This document shows positions 30,154-39,564 of a DNA stretch of 64,000 nucleotides, piece by piece. Positions within the stretch are counted from its first letter, which is position 1, and every line of letters starts with the position of its first letter. Below the pieces are notes generated by a model. That model was not told the origin of the DNA, did not search any database, and worked only from the letters and a program-made list of their open reading frames with translations. The DNA is taken from assembly GCF_016458825.1 (NCBI RefSeq), contig NZ_CP066744.1, positions 1,237,868-1,301,867 on the forward strand, read 5' to 3'. A program made the position numbers and the translations under genes. This DNA is from Miniphocaeibacter halophilus (GTDB taxonomy: Bacteria; Bacillota; Clostridia; Tissierellales; Peptoniphilaceae).

Positions 30154-30246
30154 TAAATCTCCTTACGTAATTATTAAAGTTAAAAATATATTTTAACTAA
30201 TATTATAACTACTATTATACCTTATTTAAGAAAATAGACTAAAAAA

Positions 30247-31716
30247 CTATTTTCCAATTCTTATTACATCTAAATAATCTTCACCAAGTATATACTGGTT
30301 GAAGAAATTGGAATTTTTTCCAACTTCATTATTTACATAGTCATAACCATTTTTTTCAGACAGGGTTTTTTTATTTGAAAACAAATTCACTCCCAAGCCT
30401 AACCTATCTCCTTCAATTTCTGCTCCAATACTTGCTAAAATAGTTGGGTACATATCGAAGGATGTTATGGTTCTGTTTTTATTATTTTTGGTGTTAATGG
30501 CAGGATTTATAAATACATTATAAACCGTTCTGTCATAGCCGGGAGTCATATTGTCCTCATAAAAATCCGTTTGCATTCCTAGATGATCTCCTAGGACTAC
30601 AATTGTTGTATCTTCATAAAAATCCTGTTCCTTTACCCAGTTAATATAATCATTAATTTGTGTAGATGAATAGGAATGAACATTTTCATATTGAGTATTA
30701 AAATTATTTGGAGCATTTTCTTCTAAATAACCATTTTCAAAATGGGTATTTGCGGTTTCAATAATTAAATTAAAAGGCTTGTTTTCTTCTGCAAGTTTTA
30801 AAGTTTCCTCCTTAGACCATTTAAAGAGATCGGAATCATCAAAACCCCACCAAACCTTATCTTCGGCCTTCATATATCCATTTTCTACAGCATAGTTATA
30901 GTCGAAAATATCATAATCGCCATGATTTAAAAAGTATTTATCCTTTCCTCCAAACTCTGCAGCTGAGCCCATACAAATATTTAAATTATATCCATTTTCT
31001 TTTAAAATATCACCAAGGGAATACGCTCCAGCCATAAAGTTATTTGAAAAATATGCATTTGCCATATTTACCTTCATATTAATTCCGGAAGTTATTGCAA
31101 CTAAGCCGGAAACAGTCCAAGTTGAACCGTTAGTATGGTAAAAACCGCCTATTTTTTCATTATTTGAAAAATTTAAATTATTTAATGCCAGTTCCTCCAT
31201 TTCGGGCATAATGGAATAGTCCCAGCCTCCTCCTAATTCTTTGTTAATTAATGAGTTTTCAAAACTTTCAGCAAAGATTAATATTAAATTTCGCTTTTTT
31301 TCCGGAAACTTAATATTAACATCTCTACCATCAACATAATTTTCTTCTATAAAATTTGAAGATTGCAGATTGTTTTTAATAAAGATATCTACTCTTAAAG
31401 TAACTATAAAGGTAACCATTGTTAATAAAAATAATATAAGAGTAAAGAATATTTCTTTATTTTTAAATAGTTTATTTTTTAAAAACAATAATCCAAAAAC
31501 CAATAGAAGAAGGGGAATTATGGATTTAATAATTGCAGTAATAAAAACAGCTGTAGAAGCTTGTCCGGCATCGTTTAAAAGGTAAAATATAATCTCTTCA
31601 ATTGTTTGTTTCTTAAAATTAAGTTTAATATAAATACAAGCTACTATTATAATTGAAAAAATAATAAGTAGGGTATTTGTAATATAATCTTTTATACTTT
31701 TCTTAATAAATATCAC
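30247..31716 (-). CDS. LTA-synthase-like sulfatase family protein
   Basis: A 489-residue membrane enzyme. About four N-terminal membrane helices (to residue ~115) are followed by an extracellular alkaline-phosphatase/sulfatase domain. The metal Glu is in ILIFAESFENS, the nucleophile Thr in HTNGSTWTVSG, and metal ligands in VVLGDHLGMQ. Relatives transfer glycerol phosphate from phosphatidylglycerol to lipoteichoic acid or membrane glycans. It has fewer helices than classic LtaS and lacks a clear cleavage site, so the exact acceptor is open. Confidence 0.85.
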   Translation of the reverse strand: MIFIKKSIKDYITNTLLIIFSIIIVACIYIKLNFKKQTIEEIIFYLLNDAGQASTAVFITAIIKSIIPLLLLVFGLLFLKNKLFKNKEIFFTLILFLLTMVTFIVTLRVDIFIKNNLQSSNFIEENYVDGRDVNIKFPEKKRNLILIFAESFENSLINKELGGGWDYSIMPEMEELALNNLNFSNNEKIGGFYHTNGSTWTVSGLVAITSGINMKVNMANAYFSNNFMAGAYSLGDILKENGYNLNICMGSAAEFGGKDKYFLNHGDYDIFDYNYAVENGYMKAEDKVWWGFDDSDLFKWSKEETLKLAEENKPFNLIIETANTHFENGYLEENAPNNFNTQYENVHSYSSTQINDYINWVKEQDFYEDTTIVVLGDHLGMQTDFYEDNMTPGYDRTVYNVFINPAINTKNNKNRTITSFDMYPTILASIGAEIEGDRLGLGVNLFSNKKTLSEKNGYDYVNNEVGKNSNFFNQYILGEDYLDVIRIGK

Positions 31717-31741
31717 ACACCTAAAATAAAATCGTCTAAAT

Positions 31742-31765
31742 TTAGTCTTGAATTAACAAGACTAA
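31742..31765. promoter_or_regulatory. Inverted repeat upstream of the sulfatase gene
   Basis: TTAGTCTTG and CAAGACTAA are 9-bp inverted arms 6 nt apart, 25 bp before the minus-strand start. It lacks a T run and may be an operator. Confidence 0.35.
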
Positions 31766-31923
31766 GGGTAAATATATAACATAGTTTATATTATAAAGAA
31801 TGAATTGTTAAGGCTTATCTTAATTTTTTTAGGTATTTTTAAAGTAAAAAAGAAAAAATATGTTTTAGGACCTATGAAAACAGGTAGATATAATATAGAA
31901 ACTAATATACAAGAGGTGATGAC

Positions 31924-33045
31924 ATGAAATATAAAATAGTTCAAGATTTTCCTAATGATGTTTTATATGAAAGAGGAGATGTTTGTATATCCATATATAT
32001 GCCAACTCACAGATATAAAATGGAAAATCAAAAAGACAGAATAATGTTTAAGAATCAAATTCAAAAGGCAGAAAGAAGTTTATTACAAAAATTTTCTAAA
32101 AAAGAAGTAGAGGAAATTTTATCACCCCTTTATGACCTAGAACAAGATATGGTTTTTTGGAATAGGACAAGAGATGCTGTTGCAATATTTTTAAATAGAG
32201 AACATTGCATAATCTATAATCTATTTAGGGAAATTAAGGAATTAACAGTAGTATCTAATAGTTTCCACATTAAGCCATTAATAAGGGTTTATCAATCTGT
32301 GGATAAATACTATGTACTTGGAATAAATAGACATAATTTTAAATTGTTTTACGGTGATAGATACAATTTAACAGAAATAGAATCACCAAAAAATATGCCT
32401 GATGAAATTACCGAAGAGTATCGTTTAACAACTATTGATATGAGTAAAGATGGAAAAGCCATGTATTCAACTGGTAGCAATAGGGATGAGGTAAAAAAAG
32501 AAACAGAAAAATACCTTAGAAATGTAGACCGATATATTTGGGAAAACTACATAAAACCAACAGGAGCACCTTTAGTTTTAGTAGCTCTGCCTCAATATCA
32601 AGGAGAATTTAGAAAATTAACAAATAATAAATTACTTGTTGAAAAGGGAATAGATAAGGACTTTGAGGCAATGGATATAAATGCTATTAAGGAAGAAGCA
32701 TGGAAAATAATAGAAAAAATTTACTTAGACAGAACCGAAATGTTGGTAAATATGTTTAACAATGGTAAGTCTAAGGGGAATGCAAGTGCAAATATAAACG
32801 ATGTTGTTAAAAAAGCAGTTGAAGGTAGGATAGATACTATTTTAATAGAGTCTGATAAGATTTTACCTGGAATTGTAGATATGGAAACAAAGGAAATTAA
32901 GGAAATGCCTTTAGAAGATGTAGAAACCGATGATGTTTTAGACGATATTGCAGAGATGGTTTTAAAGGCGAAAGGTGAAGTGGTTATTTTACCTAAGGAA
33001 AAAATGCCGGACACTACAGGAGTAGCGGCAATTTACAGGTATTAA
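31924..33045 (+). CDS. baeRF-family protein (eRF1-like)
   Basis: A 373-residue protein of the bacterial archaeo-eukaryotic release factor superfamily. The N-terminal start ISIYMPTHR with later FLNREHCIIYNL, and a C-terminal nucleic-acid-binding-like part ending GVAAIYRY, match baeRF members. These are predicted to act on ribosomes, for example in rescue or stress, but function is largely unproven. GAGGTGA precedes the ATG. It stands alone with its own terminator. Confidence 0.75.
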   Translation: MKYKIVQDFPNDVLYERGDVCISIYMPTHRYKMENQKDRIMFKNQIQKAERSLLQKFSKKEVEEILSPLYDLEQDMVFWNRTRDAVAIFLNREHCIIYNLFREIKELTVVSNSFHIKPLIRVYQSVDKYYVLGINRHNFKLFYGDRYNLTEIESPKNMPDEITEEYRLTTIDMSKDGKAMYSTGSNRDEVKKETEKYLRNVDRYIWENYIKPTGAPLVLVALPQYQGEFRKLTNNKLLVEKGIDKDFEAMDINAIKEEAWKIIEKIYLDRTEMLVNMFNNGKSKGNASANINDVVKKAVEGRIDTILIESDKILPGIVDMETKEIKEMPLEDVETDDVLDDIAEMVLKAKGEVVILPKEKMPDTTGVAAIYRY

Positions 33046-33088
33046 AAATATTTTAAAGAAAAATAAATATTTATTAAAATAAAATTTT

Positions 33089-33122
33089 AAAGGGTGGAAG
33101 CTAAAATTTCCACTCTTTTTTA
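33089..33122 (+). terminator. Intrinsic terminator
   Basis: AAAGGGTGGAA pairs with TTCCACTCTTT (one G-U), followed by a T run. Confidence 0.85.
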
Positions 33123-33327
33123 TTGGATAGATTATGGAGTAGAGTTTCCTTAAGTCCTTATATAATTAAGAAGCATTTAACTATTATATTTAAATACCAG
33201 CAAGCTATTGGATTGAAATAAGAAAAAATTAGGGGTATAATTATACACTATGTATTTAGATTTTGTTTAAAATTATTAATATAGGATAGATATAAAAAGT
33301 GTTTATAAATTTTTTGGAGGTTATATT

Positions 33328-34104
33328 ATGGAATTGTTAGCAATTTTATTTATACCACTACTGGGTACATCCTTAGGTGCCGGTTGTGTTTATTTTATGA
33401 AGGGAAAGATGAATGACAATCTACAAAAGGCCTTACTTGGTTTTGCCGGTGGAGTAATGGTAGCAGCGTCAGTTTGGTCTCTTTTAATACCTGCAATGGA
33501 CATGTCAAAAGACATGGATAAATTATCTTTTATTCCGGCAGTAACAGGTTTGCTTTTGGGAGTTTTATTTTTGTTATTATTAGATAATATTATACCTCAT
33601 CTTCATGTTAATGATGATGAACCTGAAGGACCAAAAACAACATTAAAGAAAAGTGCCATGTTAATGCTTGCAGTAACATTACACAATATACCGGAAGGTA
33701 TGGCAGTTGGAGTTTTATTTGCAGGTTACACTGCAGGAAATACAGCTATTACCTTTTCAGCTGCATTAACACTTGCAATTGGAATAGCCATACAAAATTT
33801 TCCGGAAGGGGCAATTATTTCAATGCCTTTAAGAAATGAGGGATTTTCCAAAAACAAATCCTTTCTTTATGGAGTATTAAGCGGAGTAGTTGAACCTATT
33901 GGTGCAATTTTAACAATACTAGCAGCGTCATTAGTTGAACCGATGCTACCTTATTTATTATCATTTGCAGCAGGTGCAATGATATATGTTGTAGTAGAGG
34001 AATTAATTCCGGAAGCATCAAGGGGAGAGCATAGTAACATAGGAGTTATAGGTTTTTCTGTAGGATTTGCTATAATGATGGTTCTTGATGTAGCTTTAGG
34101 ATAA
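33328..34104 (+). CDS. ZIP family metal transporter
   Basis: A 258-residue ZIP transporter with about eight membrane helices. The metal-site motifs HNIPEG (residues 119-124) and NFPEG (157-161) are in helices 4 and 5, and a His-rich loop (HLHVNDDEPEGP) lies before them. It probably imports zinc or another divalent metal, close to ZupT. GGAGG precedes the ATG, and a terminator follows. The upstream 33123-33327 shows no clear operator. Confidence 0.9.
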   Translation: MELLAILFIPLLGTSLGAGCVYFMKGKMNDNLQKALLGFAGGVMVAASVWSLLIPAMDMSKDMDKLSFIPAVTGLLLGVLFLLLLDNIIPHLHVNDDEPEGPKTTLKKSAMLMLAVTLHNIPEGMAVGVLFAGYTAGNTAITFSAALTLAIGIAIQNFPEGAIISMPLRNEGFSKNKSFLYGVLSGVVEPIGAILTILAASLVEPMLPYLLSFAAGAMIYVVVEELIPEASRGEHSNIGVIGFSVGFAIMMVLDVALG

Positions 34105-34140
34105 TTTAAGGTCATGAAGTTGTTGTACAATAAAATAAAT

Positions 34141-34176
34141 AAAAAATAGACATAAATTAATATGTCTATTTTTTTA
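34141..34176 (+). terminator. Intrinsic terminator
   Basis: AAAAAATAGACATA and TATGTCTATTTTTT form a 14-bp stem with a 6-nt loop and a trailing T run; it can act in both directions. Confidence 0.85.
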
Positions 34177-34194
34177 TGAAAATATTTAAAATAA

Positions 34195-34842
34195 CTATGC
34201 CTCTATTGATGAAACAGCAGTCTGTTTACCTAAGCTAGTTATATAGTCAATAGTATAGGACGATATAGTAACGGTAATTAATGAGAAGAAGATTTTTCCT
34301 ATTGGTATATAGGACAGACTAAGTAGTAAAACGGAAATGTCTGTAAAAAGATAGGCAGAGGATATTTTAAAATTAAACTTTTTACTAATTACTAAAGCTA
34401 AAGCGTCATCACCACCGCTACTTCCTCCAGAACTTACAATAAGTCCTGCACCAACACCAACAAATAAACCGCCTAAAATTGCAGCAATTAACATATGACT
34501 TTCCAAACTAGGAAAAATTGGTGGAAATAATTCCCAGAATTTATAAAATCCTGAAAAAAGTATAGTAGAAAAAAGAGACACTACTAAAAATCTTTTGCCA
34601 AGGTATTTTAAACCTAATAAATAACATGATATGTCTAAAATAGGTGTTATATATGCAACAGAAATTCCAAACCAGTGATGTACCAATAAATTTAAGCCTA
34701 TAACGCCGCCTTCTGTAACAGAAGACTGTTCATGAATATTATATATACCAAAGGATAAAATAATTGCTCCTAAAAATATTTTTACTACTAAGCTAATTGG
34801 AAATACTTTCTTTAGTTCATTTTTCCAATTTTTTAATATCAT
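34195..34842 (-). CDS. YitT family membrane protein
   Basis: A 215-residue protein with five to six membrane helices. GGVIGLNLLVHHWFGI and GGLFVGVGAGLIVSSGGSSGGDDALAL are the YitT (DUF161) signatures. The C-terminal DUF2179 domain of longer YitT proteins is absent. It is divergent from a MerR regulator and has a MerR-type promoter with a 19-bp spacer, so it is probably induced by that regulator. GAGGTG precedes the ATG. Confidence 0.85.
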   Translation of the reverse strand: MILKNWKNELKKVFPISLVVKIFLGAIILSFGIYNIHEQSSVTEGGVIGLNLLVHHWFGISVAYITPILDISCYLLGLKYLGKRFLVVSLFSTILFSGFYKFWELFPPIFPSLESHMLIAAILGGLFVGVGAGLIVSSGGSSGGDDALALVISKKFNFKISSAYLFTDISVLLLSLSYIPIGKIFFSLITVTISSYTIDYITSLGKQTAVSSIEA

Positions 34843-34862
34843 TAAAATTCACCTCGAATATT

Positions 34863-34893
34863 ATGATAAACTATAGTATAGTACTAGAGTCAA
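34863..34893 (-). promoter_or_regulatory. MerR-type promoter with a 19-bp spacer
   Basis: On the minus strand TTGACT (34893-34888), a 19-bp spacer (34887-34869) and TATCAT (34868-34863). The spacer holds the dyad-like CTAGTACTATACTATAG. Overlong 19-20 bp spacers are the hallmark of promoters that MerR proteins untwist. Confidence 0.7.
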
Positions 34894-34902
34894 GGAGGAA
34901 GT

Positions 34903-35709
34903 ATGGAAAAATATTTTAAAATCAAAGAAATATCGACTTTATTTAATATTGGCATAGATTCTTTAAGATATTATGAAAAAATTGGCTTAATAAAACCTAA
35001 ACGTGGTAAAAATAATTACAGACTATACAGTGTAAAGGATATTTATAAATTAAATATAATAGCAGACTTAAGGAAATTACATTTTTCATTATCTGAAATA
35101 AAAGAATATTTAGAGGATTTGTCCCTATCAAATACATATAACTTACTTAATAAACAGAATAAAATAGTAGAAGAGGAAATAAAACAATTAGAAAAACAAA
35201 AAGCCCTACTGGAAATTCAAATAGAAAATTTGGATTTATACAAAAAAATGACTGTAGAAGAATTTGAAATTAAAGAGCTGGAAAGTAGAAGAATAGTAAA
35301 ATTAGAAACAGATGTTTACTTAGATGAGGAAGTGGATTTTTCAATAAGATTTCTTCAAAAACAACATGGCTTTAAATTACACCAGTTTGAAAACTATGAA
35401 ATTGGTGCAAGTATGCTTAAGGAAGATATAAAGGACGGTATAGTAGGAAAATATAATACGGTTTTTATGTTACAGGAAAATAGCAAGGGAAATACTGGTG
35501 AATTTTTGCCAAAAGGGTCTTACCTTTCTTATGTATATAAAGGAAGTTATAAAAAACTTAAAAATAATTTAGAGAAAATTTTTGAATTTGCGAAAAACAA
35601 AAACTTAAAATTAGATAATACCATCTATGAACTATATTATATAGATACAAGATACACGGAAATAGAAGAAGAGTATTTAACGGAAATTCAAGTCTTAATA
35701 AAAGAGTAG
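34903..35709 (+). CDS. MerR family regulator with C-terminal effector domain
   Basis: A 268-residue regulator. Residues 1-~75 are the winged helix (FKIKEISTLFNIGIDSLRYYEKIGLIKP), residues ~80-115 a coiled coil, and residues ~125-268 resemble a GyrI-like drug-binding domain as in BmrR. It therefore likely senses a small hydrophobic or cationic ligand. It is divergent from yitT and overlaps the regulatory region of that gene. GGAGGAAG precedes the ATG, and the next gene starts 21 bp downstream. Confidence 0.85.
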   Translation: MEKYFKIKEISTLFNIGIDSLRYYEKIGLIKPKRGKNNYRLYSVKDIYKLNIIADLRKLHFSLSEIKEYLEDLSLSNTYNLLNKQNKIVEEEIKQLEKQKALLEIQIENLDLYKKMTVEEFEIKELESRRIVKLETDVYLDEEVDFSIRFLQKQHGFKLHQFENYEIGASMLKEDIKDGIVGKYNTVFMLQENSKGNTGEFLPKGSYLSYVYKGSYKKLKNNLEKIFEFAKNKNLKLDNTIYELYYIDTRYTEIEEEYLTEIQVLIKE

Positions 35710-35730
35710 AAACTAAGGGAAAGGATTAAT

Positions 35731-36576
35731 ATGAAAGGTATTAATTATTTAGAACAAATAGAAAAATTAAAATATAAAATTAATACAGCAGATGCAATTT
35801 TAATTGGAGCAGGTTCAGGCCTGTCTACTGCTGCCGGCCTAGAATACTATGGAAAAAGATTTACCGATAATTTTTCTGATTTTATTAGCAAATACAAATT
35901 AACGGATATGTATTCAGCAGGATTTTATCCCTTTAAAAGTTTGGAGGAATATTGGGCCTATTGGAGTAGGCATATTGATTTAAATAGGTATAAAGCAGAA
36001 GTTGGAAAGCCTTACAAGGACCTACTTGAATTAGTAAAAAATAAAAACTATTTTGTAATAACTACAAATGTAGACCATATGTTTCAAAAAGCCGGCTTTG
36101 ATAGTAAAAACTTGTTTTGTACCCAAGGTGATTACGGCCTTTGGCAATGCTCACTACCCTGTAGAAAAGAAACCTTCAACAATGAAAAAAGTATAAAACT
36201 TATGGTAAAAGAACAAAAAAACATGAGGATTCCAAAAGAATTAATACCCTATTGCCCTTATTGTAAGGCGCCACTTACAATGAATTTAAGAGTAGATGAT
36301 AAATTTGTAGAAGATGAAAAATGGCAGGAAGCTTCAAGAAGATATTTGAAGTTTAAAGAAGAAAATCTTAAATCAAAAATAATATATTTAGAAATAGGAG
36401 TTGGCTACAATACTCCAGGAATAATAAAATATCCTTTTAGAATAATGACTTCTAAAAATCCTAACTCCATTTACGCAACTATAAATATAGATGACCATTA
36501 TATTCCTAAAGAAATAGAAAACAGAACAATCTGCATAAAAGAGGAAATTGGGAAAGCTTTAGAGGATTTGAAGTAA
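35731..36576 (+). CDS. Class-M-like sirtuin (SIR2 family)
   Basis: A 281-residue SIR2 protein. The NAD-binding start GAGSGLSTAAGL (residues 26-37), TTNVD (111-115) and two zinc Cys pairs (C140/C144 and C175/C178) are present. Where canonical sirtuins have the catalytic His-Gly, this protein reads T-Q-G-D-Y-G (131-136) with Gln132. That change, with QCSLPC following, matches class M sirtuins (SirTM), which ADP-ribosylate a lipoylated carrier protein. The usual partners (macrodomain protein, GcvH-like carrier, lipoate ligase) are not next to it. AAGGGAAAGG precedes the ATG. Confidence 0.8.
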   Translation: MKGINYLEQIEKLKYKINTADAILIGAGSGLSTAAGLEYYGKRFTDNFSDFISKYKLTDMYSAGFYPFKSLEEYWAYWSRHIDLNRYKAEVGKPYKDLLELVKNKNYFVITTNVDHMFQKAGFDSKNLFCTQGDYGLWQCSLPCRKETFNNEKSIKLMVKEQKNMRIPKELIPYCPYCKAPLTMNLRVDDKFVEDEKWQEASRRYLKFKEENLKSKIIYLEIGVGYNTPGIIKYPFRIMTSKNPNSIYATINIDDHYIPKEIENRTICIKEEIGKALEDLK

Positions 36577-36615
36577 AAAAAGCCTTAGTTTACAAGCATA
36601 AACTAGGGCTTTTTA
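36577..36615. terminator. Bidirectional terminator
   Basis: A 16-bp stem (one G-U) with a 6-nt loop between convergent genes, with A and T runs on both sides. Confidence 0.85.
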
Positions 36616-38195
36616 TATTTGTAATTTAATGACTTATAGGAAATTGTCTGTGAAACTCCCTTTCCGGTATTAGGATTAGTAGCACTTTGCGATAAATCTA
36701 AAGTAAAGAGAACAATTAATATTAAACACATACCTTTTTTTAATTTATTTGGGATGTATTGTAAAAACTCATCAATTAATGGTGCAATAAAGTAAATTAT
36801 TAAAAATCCTCCAATGGCAAAAAACAATAAACCTTCAAAGCAAATACGACCATTAATATTAAAAAATACATTTTTATAATTCCACCAAGTAGTATTAAAT
36901 AGCTTCTCCAAAGCCCAAGAGGTGAAATACTCTAAAATTCCACAAAGCACCATTGCAGAAGGAAAAAGTACCAGTGGTTTTTCAATAAGAGGCTTAAGTA
37001 AAATTAACATTAACAAGGTTCCTGTACCGTAAATTGGTAACCAAGGTCCTATCATGGTTCCTCTATTAACAAAAACACCGGTTTTTAAAAGATGTAAAGC
37101 AACCTCCCAAATCCATCCAATAAAGGCAAGGGAGAAAAATATTAAAATATAGGAAGTAATACTATATTTTCTATCATAATCTAAAACCAGCCAATCTCTT
37201 TTATGTTTTTCCGGTATTGTATATAATTCAACAGGGTAAGCCTCTGTGGTTTTATCTATTGGATTAGTTAGGTATCTGTCATTAAAATAACTACTTAAGG
37301 GTAATTTATTCTCAATAGCTTCTTCACGAAGAAGAAAGTAAAGTTCAGAATAACTGGCACCAATTAACGGGTTCAAATAAAGATATCTTATAATTCCAAA
37401 GGTTAAAAGGGAAAGAATATGCCAAAGTAAAAAGGACAAATCCAACTTAAAGGCCTTCCATTTATTTCCAACCATCATCTCATGGGACAGTTTAAAAGCG
37501 TCTTTTCTTGAAATGTCAGGGTTTTCTGCAATAATAAAAGGAATCATCTTGTAGTCATAGTATTTAATAAATCCGCCAATAATTGTAAAAAACCATAGAA
37601 AATTAAAAATATACTTACAAAACATAATATAGGCAGTATGTCTTATTCTTCCTATACGATAAATAAAAAGAATTCGGTCTATTTTAGTGTTGCTGTAATT
37701 CTTATTTTCAATAAAAAATCTACTTTGTCCTACTATTAAAATATTCTGAACAAAGAGCCAAAAGCCAATAATTAAAATAGTAGCAATTATCATAATGGTG
37801 CTTTGAAAAAAATGGTTGTTGAAAATTAACTGATTAATAGTATTTAAAAGCCCTATTATAAAGGACCTTGAAGCACCGGAATTGTTAATAATAGTGGCAA
37901 AGACACCTTCAGTTGCATTTCTTAAATTGAATTTATCTTCAACCTTGTTAACAACTTCCTCCTGTTCAGAGTATAGAGTAGTAACACCAAAACCGTCTAA
38001 TATTTTCACCACACTGTCTACAACAGCAGGAGGTTTTACTTTATCGGAACCTCGTAATAAATCCGTATTTAAATGGGAAGAAGTATATCCGCCGGCTACA
38101 ATAGCAATAACCAAACATACAATAATATATTGAATATAATTTCTTTTAATAGTTTTCTTAGCATTTAGCTTTAATTCTTTTCTATTCCAGTCCAT
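36603..38195 (-). CDS. DUF975 plus CmpB-type (ABC type IV-like) membrane protein
   Basis: A 530-residue membrane protein with two parts. Residues ~1-290 resemble DUF975 (opening with WNRKELKLNAK, later RKDAFKLSHEMMVGNKWKAFKLDLSF). Residues ~325-500 resemble the putative ABC-transporter type IV family (GWIWEVALHLLKTGVFVNRG, GPWLPIYGTG, ILEYFTSWALEKLF). Function is unknown. The start at 38195 is chosen because AAGGAGAG sits just upstream; an in-frame start 30 bp earlier is unsupported. The IS110 element lies about 30 bp upstream and probably cut the gene from its promoter. Confidence 0.75.
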   Translation of the reverse strand: MDWNRKELKLNAKKTIKRNYIQYIIVCLVIAIVAGGYTSSHLNTDLLRGSDKVKPPAVVDSVVKILDGFGVTTLYSEQEEVVNKVEDKFNLRNATEGVFATIINNSGASRSFIIGLLNTINQLIFNNHFFQSTIMIIATILIIGFWLFVQNILIVGQSRFFIENKNYSNTKIDRILFIYRIGRIRHTAYIMFCKYIFNFLWFFTIIGGFIKYYDYKMIPFIIAENPDISRKDAFKLSHEMMVGNKWKAFKLDLSFLLWHILSLLTFGIIRYLYLNPLIGASYSELYFLLREEAIENKLPLSSYFNDRYLTNPIDKTTEAYPVELYTIPEKHKRDWLVLDYDRKYSITSYILIFFSLAFIGWIWEVALHLLKTGVFVNRGTMIGPWLPIYGTGTLLMLILLKPLIEKPLVLFPSAMVLCGILEYFTSWALEKLFNTTWWNYKNVFFNINGRICFEGLLFFAIGGFLIIYFIAPLIDEFLQYIPNKLKKGMCLILIVLFTLDLSQSATNPNTGKGVSQTISYKSLNYKYKKP

Positions 38196-38254
38196 ACACT
38201 CTCCTTGTATAATGAACTTAGTCAACTATAGTTAATTATTTTATATATAATAAA

Positions 38255-38430
38255 CATAATGTTGTGGATTGGTTCTCTCTCCTATAGCTTGACTATTCTT
38301 TTTAGGCTCCAACCACATACCTATGTTTTATTGTTTATTAGTTAGATAACGCTAGACGTTTTATCTAGAACAAGGATACACAACATAGCCTATGTGGAAA
38401 ACACAACAAATTTTAATTGAGGTGATTTTT
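38255..38430 (+). ncRNA. Candidate IS110 bridge RNA
   Basis: The non-coding stretch before the transposase folds into two hairpins with large loops. Hairpin A pairs TGTGG-A-TTGG (38263-38272) with CCAACCACA (38309-38317) around a 36-nt loop. Hairpin B pairs TAGATAA (38343-38349) with TTATCTA (38361-38367) around an 11-nt loop. IS110-group elements are known to encode a bridge RNA here with target- and donor-binding loops. Exact ends are not determined. Confidence 0.5.
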
Positions 38431-38433
38431 TTT

Positions 38434-39564
38434 ATGATATGTGTTGGTATCGATGTTTCTAAAAATAAGCATGATTGTTTTATTGTTCATTCTGATGGTA
38501 CTGTTATCAAGGATGTTTTTACTATTCCTAATTCTATTGAAGGTTTTAAGTATCTAATTGATTCTATTCCTTCTACTGATGAAATTGTAAAAGTGGGGCT
38601 TGAAGCCACTGGACATTATAGCATTAATATCGCTAATTTTCTTAACAGCAATGGTTACCCACCCATTATCCTCAATCCGCTTCAAACTAGTCTTTTCAGA
38701 AAAGCTCTAACGCTTAGAAAGACTAAAACCGATAAGGTTGATGCTAAGTGTATTGCTTCTATGCTAAGTAATCCTGACTTAAAACCCCACTCTAATCTAG
38801 ATTATCAGATTTTGGAGTTAAAGTCATTAACTAGACATAGAAAACATCTTAGGGAACAATCTTCTAAGCTAAAGGTTTCTTTAAACCGCCTTGTTGAAAT
38901 TATGTTTCCTGAGATTACTGATTGTCTGTATTCTATTAATCAAAAATCTACTATGGCTATTCTTTATGAGTTTCCATCTCTTAAATTAATAGCTGATGCT
39001 CACCTTACTAAGTTTACTAATATCCTTAAGAAAAATTCTAAGGACAAGTATTCCAAGGCTAAAGCAATTGATATCAAAAACTCTGCTAAAAACTCTATCG
39101 GTTCTGATAGTAGAGCTTTAAGTTTTGAACTTAAGCAAACTATCCGTCTAATCAATGATATCGAAGAGGAGCTTATATTACTTGATAATGAGATAAAATC
39201 AATTATGGAGGATGTTCAAAGTCCTATTTTGACTATACCTGGTATCTCATATAATCTAGGTTCTATTATCTTATCGGAGATAGGTGATATCCATAGATTT
39301 TCTTCTTCTTCAAAGCTTGTAGCTTTTGCAGGGCTCGATCCTTCTACCTACCAATCCGGTAATTTTAGAGCCAGTAATGTTTCTATGGTAAAGCGAGGTT
39401 CACCTTACTTAAGATGGGCTTTATTACAAGCCGCTAGGCTAATTTCTATGAGAGATAACAACTTTAAAAACTATTACCAAAAGAAACGCAGTGAAGGTAA
39501 GTGTCATAATGTTGCTATTACTCATGTTGCTAAAAACTTATTAGAGTTCTTCACTATTTATTAA
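38434..39564 (+). CDS. IS110 family transposase (DEDD recombinase)
   Basis: A 376-residue recombinase. The N-terminal RuvC-like DEDD domain starts with VGIDVSKNKHD and has GLEATGHY and KTDKVDAKCIA. A coiled middle part follows, and the C-terminal Transposase_20 domain carries LTIPGISYNLGS and the catalytic-serine region (FAGLDPSTYQSGNF). The start at 38434 follows GAGGTGA; an in-frame ATG 42 bp earlier lies inside the presumed RNA region. The gene appears intact. Its T-rich codon choice differs slightly from its neighbours, as expected for a mobile gene. Confidence 0.9.
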   Translation: MICVGIDVSKNKHDCFIVHSDGTVIKDVFTIPNSIEGFKYLIDSIPSTDEIVKVGLEATGHYSINIANFLNSNGYPPIILNPLQTSLFRKALTLRKTKTDKVDAKCIASMLSNPDLKPHSNLDYQILELKSLTRHRKHLREQSSKLKVSLNRLVEIMFPEITDCLYSINQKSTMAILYEFPSLKLIADAHLTKFTNILKKNSKDKYSKAKAIDIKNSAKNSIGSDSRALSFELKQTIRLINDIEEELILLDNEIKSIMEDVQSPILTIPGISYNLGSIILSEIGDIHRFSSSSKLVAFAGLDPSTYQSGNFRASNVSMVKRGSPYLRWALLQAARLISMRDNNFKNYYQKKRSEGKCHNVAITHVAKNLLEFFTIY

